Shown here one piece after another: positions 5,080 to 11,116 of a stretch of 12,917 nt of DNA. Where the stretch lies: contig JAAZHL010000326.1 in NCBI GenBank assembly GCA_012510755.1, forward strand, positions 1 through 12,917, written 5' to 3'. Origin of the DNA: Leucobacter sp. (GTDB lineage: Bacteria; Actinomycetota; Actinomycetes; Actinomycetales; Microbacteriaceae). How positions within the stretch are numbered: the stretch's first letter is position 1; the number at the start of each line of letters is the position of its first letter. A program made the translations under genes and the position numbers. A model generated the notes under the pieces. The model did no database searches, had not been told where the DNA came from, and saw only the letters and a list, made by a program, of their open reading frames with translations.

Positions 5080-7217
5080 TGGGTGCCGAAGTGCATGACA
5101 CCTCGCAGGCTCGCGCCACAGCGGCTGGCTCGGCGACAACTGGTACCGAAGCGCGGTTGACTGAAACTCGGGTGTTCGCTCCCCCTGCAGCCTTCGCCGC
5201 GCAGGCGAACGTCGACTCGTCAATCTATGAGACCGCGAACGCCGACCCTGTCGCGTTCTGGGAGGCCGCAGCGCGCCGCCTGGACTGGGCCGAGCCATGG
5301 CACACTGCCCACACGTGGCAGCCGCCGGTGGTCGGCGAGCCCGGCCCTGACGGTGAACCGGGCGAGCTCAGCGTGCCTAAGGCCACCTGGTTTGAGGGCG
5401 GCACGCTCAACGTCGCCGTCAACTGTGTTGATCGGCACGTGACCGCGGGCCGTGGCGACAAGGTTGCGCTCTTCTTTGAAGGCGAACCCGGCGACCGCAT
5501 CGCGGTGACCTACACCGACCTGCAGCGCCGCGTCGCCCAAGCGGCAAACGGCCTCATCTCGCTCGGCATCGAACCTGGCGACCGCGTGGTCGTCTACCTG
5601 CCGGTGCTCATCGAAACGGTAGTCATCGCGCTGGCCTGCGCCCGAATCGGGGCCGTGCACTCGCTCGTATTCGGTGGATTTTCGGCCGAGGCCGTGCGGT
5701 TTCGCCTCGAAGATACGGGTGCCAAACTGCTGGTCACCTCCGACGGTCAAAACCGCCGCGGCACGCAGGTCGAGGTCAAGTCGGCGGCCGACGAAGCCGC
5801 AGCAGGCCTCGCACACCTTGAGCATGTGCTCGTCGTGCGTCGCACCGGCCAAGACATTGCCTGGCAAGAGGGCCGCGACGTCTGGTGGCACGATGTGGTT
5901 GAGACGCAGCCTGGCGCGCATGATCCTCGGCCCTTCGATTCCGAGCACCCGCTCTTCATCATCTATACCTCGGGCACCACCGGCAAACCCAAGGGCCTCG
6001 TGCACACCTCGGGCGGCTATCTCACGCACGCGAGCTGGGCACACTGGGCGCACTTCGACGCGAAGCCCGACGACGTGCACTGGTGCACCGCCGACCTCGC
6101 CTGGGTGACCGCGCACACCTACGAAATCTACGGCCCGCTATCGAACGGGCTCACGCAGGTCATCTATGAGGGCACGCCCGACGCCCCGCACCGCGAACGC
6201 CACCTCGAAATCATCGAACGCTACGGCGTCACCGTCTACTACACGGCCCCGACGCTGATTCGCACGCTCATGACGTGGTTCGGTGACACCTTGCCCGGCG
6301 GCCACGACCTCTCGTCGATTCGCCTGCTCGGCACAGTTGGCGAGGCGATCAACCCTGAAGCCTGGGTGTGGTTTCGCCGCAACTTCGGTCGCGATGAGAC
6401 GCCCGTTGTCGACACGTGGTGGCAGTCAGAGACTGGGGCGGCAATGATCGTGCCGTTGCCAGGCGTCACGAATTTGAAACCAGGATCAGCAACCGTGTCA
6501 CTTCCTGGCATCGATATGGCCGTCGTCGACGAGCAGGGCGAGCCGGTCGCGCCAGGCAGGTCGGGCACCCTGGTGGCACGCCGCCCCTGGCCGGGTCTCG
6601 CCCGCACAATTTGGGGCAACCCAGAGCGCTATCGCGACTCGTACTGGGCGCCCTATGCTGGCGTTGGTGAGCACGGCGGCTACTACGTGGCCGGTGACGG
6701 CGCCACGGTCGACGAAGACGGCTATATCTGGATACTCGGTCGCCTCGATGACGTCGTCAACGTGTCGGGTCACCGCCTTTCGACCATTGAGATCGAATCG
6801 TCACTCGTCGCCCACCCGGCCGTCGGCGAAGCCGGGGTCACCGGAGTCTTCGACCCGCTCACCGGCCAAGCCGTTGCGGCGTTCGTGGTTGACGGGGCCG
6901 CCGGCGCCGCCGACCACGACGAGCTGCGTGCCCAAGTGACCCGCGATATTGGGCCAATCGCAAAGCCCAAGATCATCGTGCGCGTGCCAGAACTGCCGAA
7001 GACGCGCTCAGGAAAGATTCTGCGACGGTTGCTCGCACAGCTCTGGCAAGGCGATACGCTCGGTGACACGACTAGCTTGCAGAATCCGTGGGCAGTCGAA
7101 GGTATGCGAGAGGCTGTGCGGCTGGCGCAGCAGCAGCAGCAACTCGCCGCCTCACCGGCTCAGCAGACTTCACCCGCATCACAGACTTCAGACCCCTCAA
7201 CGAAGGAGAACACATGA
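5079..7217 (+). CDS. Acyl-CoA synthetase, acetyl-CoA synthetase (AcsA) type
   Basis: A 712-residue AMP-forming ligase that activates a short carboxylic acid to its CoA thioester via an acyl-adenylate. The N-terminal ACAS_N-like region contains WFEGGTLNVAVNCVDRH. The ATP-binding P-loop is YTSGTTGKPKG (296-306). DTWWQSETG (445-453) holds the Trp pair that limits the acid pocket in acetate-specific enzymes. GDGATVDEDGYIWILGRLDDVVNVSGHR is the hinge and C-terminal domain motif. PKTRSGKILRR ends with catalytic Lys646, the residue acetylated in known Acs proteins. The protein is longer than the usual ~650 residues because of an N-terminal extension and a Gln/Ser/Pro-rich tail starting with five Gln (684-688). 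The ATG at 5079 is coupled by TAATG to the permease; GTG at 5070 is an alternative. Its place in a transporter-MetY operon suggests either acetyl-CoA supply or activation of an imported sulfur-containing acid. Propionate or another small acid is possible. Confidence 0.9.
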   Translation: MGAEVHDTSQARATAAGSATTGTEARLTETRVFAPPAAFAAQANVDSSIYETANADPVAFWEAAARRLDWAEPWHTAHTWQPPVVGEPGPDGEPGELSVPKATWFEGGTLNVAVNCVDRHVTAGRGDKVALFFEGEPGDRIAVTYTDLQRRVAQAANGLISLGIEPGDRVVVYLPVLIETVVIALACARIGAVHSLVFGGFSAEAVRFRLEDTGAKLLVTSDGQNRRGTQVEVKSAADEAAAGLAHLEHVLVVRRTGQDIAWQEGRDVWWHDVVETQPGAHDPRPFDSEHPLFIIYTSGTTGKPKGLVHTSGGYLTHASWAHWAHFDAKPDDVHWCTADLAWVTAHTYEIYGPLSNGLTQVIYEGTPDAPHRERHLEIIERYGVTVYYTAPTLIRTLMTWFGDTLPGGHDLSSIRLLGTVGEAINPEAWVWFRRNFGRDETPVVDTWWQSETGAAMIVPLPGVTNLKPGSATVSLPGIDMAVVDEQGEPVAPGRSGTLVARRPWPGLARTIWGNPERYRDSYWAPYAGVGEHGGYYVAGDGATVDEDGYIWILGRLDDVVNVSGHRLSTIEIESSLVAHPAVGEAGVTGVFDPLTGQAVAAFVVDGAAGAADHDELRAQVTRDIGPIAKPKIIVRVPELPKTRSGKILRRLLAQLWQGDTLGDTTSLQNPWAVEGMREAVRLAQQQQQLAASPAQQTSPASQTSDPSTKENT

Positions 7218-8548
7218 GCGAGCACCGTTTCGGGTTTCGCACCCGAGCCCTGCACGCCGGGGGCACCCCCGACGCCACGACAGGCGCCCGCGCTGTGCCG
7301 ATCTATCAGACCACGTCGTTCGTGTTCGATGACACCAATGACGCGGCGAATCTCTTCGCCCTGCAAAAGTACGGCAACATCTACTCGCGCATCGGCAACC
7401 CCACCGTGGCCGCACTCGAAGAGCGCATCGCCTCGCTCGAAGGCGGCATTGGTGCGGTCGCAACCGCGAGCGGTATGTCGGCAGAGTTCATCACGTTCGC
7501 GGCACTTGTCGAAGCTGGCGATCACATCGTCGCCTCAGCGCAGCTCTACGGCGGCACCGTGACCCAGCTTGACGTCACCCTTCGCCGCTTTGGCGTCGAC
7601 ACCACGTTCGTCGCTTCAAGCGACCCGGCAGAGTTTCGCAAGGCCATTCGCGCCAACACGAAGGTGCTCTACACCGAGGTCATCGGCAACCCCGGCGGCG
7701 AAATCGCCGACCTCGAGGGTCTCGCCGAGGTCGCACACGAGGCCGGGATTCCGCTGGTCGTCGACGCAACCCTCGCCACCCCCTACCTCGTGCGCCCGAT
7801 CGAGCACGGCACCGACATCGTGATTCACTCGGTCACCAAGTTCTTGGGCGGCCACGGCACCACCCTTGGCGGCGTCGTCGTCGAGGCCGGCAAGTTCGAC
7901 TGGGGCAACGGCAAGTTCCCCTCAATGACAGAACCCGTCGCCTCATACGGCGGCATCAAGTGGTGGGACAACTTCGGCGAATACGGTTTTCTCACGAAGC
8001 TGCGCAGCGAGCAGCTGCGCGACATCGGTCCCTCGCTCGGGCCGACCGCCGCGTTCAACCTGCTGATGGGCATCGAGACTTTGCCGCAGCGCATCGACGC
8101 TCACGTGGCCAATGCGCGTATCGTCGCTGAGTGGCTGGCCGATGATCCTCGTGTGTCATTTGTCACCTGGGCAGGGCTCGACGGCCACCCGCACCAGGAA
8201 CGCGCGCAAAAGTATCTTCCGCTGGGCCCCGGCTCGGTGTTCGCCTTCGGCGTACGCCCGACAGGCACATACGAGACCGACGCAGCACGCACGCAAGCCG
8301 CGCTCGAGACCGGCGAAAAGTTCATCGAGTCGCTGCAGTTGGCAAGTCATCTCGCCAACATTGGCGACGCGCGCACGCTGGTGATTCACCCAGGATCAAC
8401 CACCCACCAGCAGCTGACACCCGAGCAGCTTGCAGCGGCCGGAGTGCCAGCCGACCTCATTCGTATTTCTGTGGGCATCGAAGACCCCGAAGACATCTTG
8501 TGGGATCTCGACCAGGCCCTCACCATCGCGACAGGAGAAACCCGATGA
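7214..8548 (+). CDS. metY: O-acetylhomoserine sulfhydrylase (aminocarboxypropyltransferase)
   Basis: A 444-residue pyridoxal-phosphate enzyme of the Cys/Met metabolism family. It joins O-acetyl-L-homoserine with sulfide to make homocysteine, or with methanethiol to make methionine. The N-terminal TRALHAGGTPD and VPIYQTTSFVFDD, the YSRIGNPTVAALEERIASLEGG block, and HSVTKFLGGHGT with the PLP lysine Lys209 are all present. Large insertions such as GKFPSMTEPVASYGG and the C-terminal LVIHPGSTTHQQL and RISVGIEDPEDI match MetY (about 430-450 residues) better than the shorter MetB or MetC. The start is the ATG at 7214, with AAGGAG upstream and an ATGA overlap with the ligase. A longer frame from 7088 lies wholly within the ligase gene and is not credible. 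No metX (homoserine acetyltransferase) is in the window. Confidence 0.95.
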   Translation: MSEHRFGFRTRALHAGGTPDATTGARAVPIYQTTSFVFDDTNDAANLFALQKYGNIYSRIGNPTVAALEERIASLEGGIGAVATASGMSAEFITFAALVEAGDHIVASAQLYGGTVTQLDVTLRRFGVDTTFVASSDPAEFRKAIRANTKVLYTEVIGNPGGEIADLEGLAEVAHEAGIPLVVDATLATPYLVRPIEHGTDIVIHSVTKFLGGHGTTLGGVVVEAGKFDWGNGKFPSMTEPVASYGGIKWWDNFGEYGFLTKLRSEQLRDIGPSLGPTAAFNLLMGIETLPQRIDAHVANARIVAEWLADDPRVSFVTWAGLDGHPHQERAQKYLPLGPGSVFAFGVRPTGTYETDAARTQAALETGEKFIESLQLASHLANIGDARTLVIHPGSTTHQQLTPEQLAAAGVPADLIRISVGIEDPEDILWDLDQALTIATGETR

Positions 8549-9114
8549 GCGACGCAACGAACCCCGCAGCCCAGGGCGATGCCTGCGCCCTGCCCGCGCC
8601 AGGGGCGGCGAGCGCGAGCAGCGCCTTGGTCCGCACATGGCAGGGGCCGAGCGCTCAAGAGCGCCTCGCCATGCTGCGCCGCGCCAAGTCGATCGCGATC
8701 GTGGGCGCTTCGGCGAACCCTGCACGAGCAAGCTACTTCGTGTCGACCTATCTGCTGTCGAGCTCACCCTACGATGTGTATTTCGTGAACCCGGTCGCTG
8801 ACGAGATTCTCGGCCGCAAGGTTTACGACTCGCTCGCTGACCTGCCTGTCGTACCCGACGTGGTCGACGTCTTTCGCAAGCATGATGACTTGCCTGGCGT
8901 CGCCCGCGAGGCCGTCGAGGTGGGCGCGAAGACGCTGTGGCTGCAGCTCGGTTCGTGGAACGAAGAGGCCGCCGCAATCGCCGAGAATGCGGGGCTTGAC
9001 GTGGTGATGGACCGCTGCCTCAAGATCGAGCACGCTCGTTTTCACGGCGGGCTGCACCTCGCAGGGTTTGATACCGGCGTGATCTCGTCGAAGCGTCAGG
9101 TCGTATCGAAGTAG
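8545..9114 (+). CDS. CoA-binding protein (YccU-type Rossmann fold)
   Basis: A 189-residue protein with a CoA_binding_2-type Rossmann domain. After an Ala-rich N-terminal extension of about 40 residues comes the nucleotide loop IAIVGASANPAR (50-61). It continues with DVYFVNPVADEILGRKVYDSLADLP, then LWLQLGSWNEEAA and VVMDRCLKIEHARF, and ends GFDTGVISSKR, which is typical of the family. The molecular role is unknown; it resembles the CoA-binding half of succinyl-CoA synthetase alpha but lacks the catalytic domain. AGGAGAAA precedes the ATG at 8545, which overlaps the metY stop (ATGA), so it is the last gene of the six-gene operon. MetY-linked proteins of this type are common in actinobacteria, from general knowledge of gene neighbourhoods. 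The presence of a CoA ligase in the same operon makes a CoA-related role plausible. Confidence 0.85.
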   Translation: MSDATNPAAQGDACALPAPGAASASSALVRTWQGPSAQERLAMLRRAKSIAIVGASANPARASYFVSTYLLSSSPYDVYFVNPVADEILGRKVYDSLADLPVVPDVVDVFRKHDDLPGVAREAVEVGAKTLWLQLGSWNEEAAAIAENAGLDVVMDRCLKIEHARFHGGLHLAGFDTGVISSKRQVVSK

Positions 9115-9138
9115 CTGACGAAAGGCTACGGCGAGACG

Positions 9139-9690
9139 CTAGTTCGCGAAGCGAACAGCCACGGGGTCGGCATCAAGCTCGGCCGCAGCTTTCACCTCGT
9201 CGCGGCGACCTGCCTCTGCGAGCGCAAGACCTGCAGCGCTCGCAGAGAGCAAGTGCTTAAGCGCGCGCGTGAGCGGCCGAAAGCCCTCGGTTGCGACGGC
9301 AACGTCTGGCGCCGAGTGGTCGATGCCGAGCGCCGAGAGGGCATCGCCGACGGCCCCAGCCGCGAGATAGTCCTCGACAGCGAATGCCCCGTCTTCGTCA
9401 CCTGCAAGCACGAGGTTGATCGCGGTGCGGCCGCCACGGGCAACCTGCTCTTCGTAGGCTGCACGCGCGGTAGCGGTGGCATTTCGCAGTGACGCCCGAA
9501 ACACGGTCGGTGCATGCCCCAGTTCAGCAGCCGCCGCGGCCAGTTCGTCTGCCTCACCGATCGCGTCGACCACGATCACGATGCCCGACTGTGCAAGCTG
9601 TGAGAGCCCGGCGTGCCCCCACCCAAGACGCACCTGGTAGGTGGCTTGCGAACGCGAATCTGGTCGAGCACGGGTTGCGGCGTCAGTCAT
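9139..9690 (-). CDS. Divergent, shortened ComB-like (2-phosphosulfolactate phosphatase family) protein
   Basis: A 183-residue protein resembling the actinobacterial ComB-like family, judged from memory of motifs. The N-terminus YQVRLGWGHAGLSQLAQSGIVIVVDAI corresponds to the family's VRFDWG...VVVVDVL. LRNA is at 68-71. INLVLAGDEDGAFAVEDYLAAGAVGDAL (about 91-118) corresponds to the AAGE...AVEDLLGAGA block. The end AAELDADPVAVRF matches the family C-terminus. True ComB removes phosphate from 2-phosphosulfolactate and is usually about 230-240 residues. Here the segment after Asp42 lacks the conserved Arg/Ser/Thr-type motif, and about 50 residues including the PNGS-like loop are missing, so activity is doubtful. 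It converges on the sulfur operon. No clear ribosome site precedes the ATG at 9690, so it may be leaderless. Confidence 0.6.
   Translation of the reverse strand: MTDAATRARPDSRSQATYQVRLGWGHAGLSQLAQSGIVIVVDAIGEADELAAAAAELGHAPTVFRASLRNATATARAAYEEQVARGGRTAINLVLAGDEDGAFAVEDYLAAGAVGDALSALGIDHSAPDVAVATEGFRPLTRALKHLLSASAAGLALAEAGRRDEVKAAAELDADPVAVRFAN
9142..9156. terminator. Possible weak hairpin between convergent genes
   Basis: GTTCGC (9142-9147) and GCGAAC (9151-9156) form a six-pair stem with a GAA loop, 27 bases after the stop of the CoA-binding gene and over the last codons of the minus-strand gene. There is no T-run, so it could only be a weak or assisted terminator, and it may simply reflect the coding sequence. 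Confidence 0.25.
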
Positions 9691-9731
9691 GGTGCCAGCC
9701 TAGCCAGTGGGCGGCGACAGTAGCATCGTGC

Positions 9732-9749
9732 TGTGTCACAATGTGTCAC
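9732..9749. promoter_or_regulatory. Tandem TGTGTCAC repeats in divergent promoter region
   Basis: TGTGTCAC occurs at 9732-9739 and again at 9742-9749, one helical turn (10 bases) apart, separated by AA. It lies between the divergent ComB-like gene (start 9690) and msrB (start 9811). Helically phased direct repeats suggest a site for a regulator binding one face of the DNA. Which gene it controls is unknown. Confidence 0.4.
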
Positions 9750-9774
9750 GTTGTTACGCCTCGGTCGCATTCGC

Positions 9775-9811
9775 TTCGGCTTGATGCGACCAGCGGCGTA
9801 CACTTGAGGCA
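9775..9811 (+). promoter_or_regulatory. Predicted msrB promoter giving a leaderless mRNA
   Basis: TACACT at 9799-9804 is a fair -10 hexamer, with TTCGGC (9775-9780) 18 bases upstream as a weak -35. A start seven bases after the -10 falls on the A of the msrB ATG (9811). No Shine-Dalgarno sequence precedes that ATG, which fits leaderless translation, common in actinobacteria. Confidence 0.5.
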
Positions 9812-10215
9812 TGGCATACGAAGTCAAGAAGTCTGAAGAAGAGTGGCGCGCAGAGCTGGGTGAAGAGCAATATGCGGTGTTGCGTGAGTCTGCGACTGAG
9901 CGTGCGTGGACTGGTGAGCTTCTCGACGAGGATCGCGCAGGCATCTACACCTGTGCCGGGTGTGGCAATGAGCTGTTTGTGAGCGGCACGAAGTTTGACT
10001 CGCACTGCGGCTGGCCGAGCTTTTATGAGTCGGTGCGCCCTGACGCGGTCGAACTGCTCGAAGACAACACCCACGGTATGCAGCGCACCGAGGTGCGCTG
10101 TGCGAAGTGCGGCGGCCATCTGGGGCACGTATTTCCTGACGGTTTTGGAACCCCGACTGGTGACCGGTACTGCATGAACTCGCTGTCGCTCAATTTCACG
10201 GCCGCCGAAGACTAA
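9811..10215 (+). CDS. msrB: Peptide-methionine (R)-S-oxide reductase
   Basis: A 134-residue cytoplasmic repair enzyme that reduces the R form of methionine sulfoxide in proteins using thioredoxin-derived electrons. The zinc ligands are Cys48 and Cys51 (CAGC) and Cys97 and Cys100 (CAKC). The active-site region is RYCMNSLSLNF with catalytic Cys121. SHCGWPSF (64-71) and GGHLGHVFPDGF are the other family signatures. Length and motif order are those of a complete single-domain MsrB, not an MsrA-MsrB fusion. It lacks a ribosome-binding site and appears leaderless. It lies close to the methionine-forming operon but is transcribed separately, with the minus-strand ComB-like gene between them. Confidence 0.97.
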   Translation: MAYEVKKSEEEWRAELGEEQYAVLRESATERAWTGELLDEDRAGIYTCAGCGNELFVSGTKFDSHCGWPSFYESVRPDAVELLEDNTHGMQRTEVRCAKCGGHLGHVFPDGFGTPTGDRYCMNSLSLNFTAAED

Positions 10216-10282
10216 ACTCAGTGTGTCGTTGGCCGCATCGATAGACTGAACGCGAGTTCATGCGCCAAACGAAGGAGCGACC

Positions 10283-10897
10283 ATCGACGAGACAGCGCTC
10301 ATCACCGCAGGGGTAGCTCTCTTTACGATTTGTAACCCCATCGGAACGATTCCGGTGTTTCTGAGCGTCACTGCCGACAAATCAATCGCGCAGCAACGGC
10401 GCATCGCTCTGATGACCGGTGTTGGCGTGTTCTCAGTACTCGCCGTCTCGTTGCTGCTCGGCTCTCTCATTTTGCAGTTCTTCGGCATCGGAGTGGCTGC
10501 TCTCAAGATTGCTGGCTTCTTGTTTGTCGCCACGATTGCCTGGGCGATGATGACGAAGACCGGCTCGATCTTGCCAACTAAGAATAGTGGCAGCCCGGCG
10601 ATTGTTCCCCTGGCGATGCCGGTCGTCGCGGGCCCTGGCGCTATCGCTCTGGTCATTGCGTTCGCAAAAGAGAACCCAGCGCTGACTGACTACCTTTGGG
10701 GTCTCGTCATTGTGCTTGCTTCGGCGGTCGCCACCGCGGTGATCTTTTTCTTTGCGCCATATCTCGCAAAGGCGCTCGGCCCGGCAGGCATGGAGATCTT
10801 TCAGAAGCTCTTTGGCCTGATTTTGCTTGCGATCTGTGTCGACCAGATTCTCACCTCAATGCCCAGCATCTGGCCGGGGCTTGCGGGCACGAGTTAG
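10283..10897 (+). CDS. MarC-family integral membrane protein, apparent ATC start
   Basis: A 204-residue inner-membrane protein of the MarC (UPF0056) family, whose function is not established. Hydrophobic segments cover most of the length. The first carries the conserved CNPIGTIPVFLSVT; the centre has PLAMPVVAGPGAIALVIAF, another family hallmark; the end is LFGLILLAICVDQIL. The frame is open from a stop at 10247, but no ATG, GTG or TTG occurs before the GTG at 10355, which would delete the NPIG-containing first helix. GAAGGAG (10271-10277) stands five bases before ATC at 10283. Starting there gives (M)DETALITAGVALFTICNPIG, exactly where the family begins. So I call an ATC start; an ATG-to-ATC change or a sequence error is the alternative. 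An ATG at 10260 is in another frame and stops at 10316. Confidence 0.85.
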   Translation: MDETALITAGVALFTICNPIGTIPVFLSVTADKSIAQQRRIALMTGVGVFSVLAVSLLLGSLILQFFGIGVAALKIAGFLFVATIAWAMMTKTGSILPTKNSGSPAIVPLAMPVVAGPGAIALVIAFAKENPALTDYLWGLVIVLASAVATAVIFFFAPYLAKALGPAGMEIFQKLFGLILLAICVDQILTSMPSIWPGLAGTS

Positions 10898-11116
10898 GGC
10901 AAGTCTCCCGACTCGGCTTGCACTGCGGTGCACGCAGACACTACGCCAACACGCCAAACTTCGCGGCTTGTGCACAATAGCTTTGCCAGCCCTACTCGTC
11001 CACCCCGCTGCAGAAAGCACTCTTACCGCGTAGCCTGGATATCAAGATGTGCCACGCAGCGTTGGCTCTCTCAACTGCTGTGAGTTCGGCACATACAGTG
11101 AGAAAAGGGGTACGCC
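10898..11116. other. Intergenic region with several small inverted repeats
   Basis: No gene is supported in these 219 bases. CTGCG (10923-10927) and CGCAG (10933-10937) form a small hairpin after marC that could aid termination, though without a T-run. TTGTGCACAA (10968-10977) is a perfect ten-base palindrome. ATGTGCC (11047-11053) and GGCACAT (11088-11094) are exact inverted arms 34 bases apart, just upstream of the oxidase gene, and may be an operator pair or part of a leader RNA. The ribosome site AAAAGGGG (11103-11110) precedes the ATG at 11117. Confidence 0.4.

Noticed and set aside
5220..6116. 298-residue minus-strand frame inside the acyl-CoA ligase gene
   Set aside because: A mirror of a gene with strong, complete family motifs on the plus strand; high-GC codon bias creates long antisense frames.
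7088..7213. N-terminal extension of metY from an upstream start
   Set aside because: It lies entirely within the ligase gene in another frame, and the ATG at 7214 has AAGGAG and a typical MetY N-terminus.
9489..9836. 115-residue plus-strand frame crossing the ComB-like gene and the msrB start
   Set aside because: Arg/Pro-rich composition, antisense to the ComB-like gene and crossing the predicted msrB promoter.
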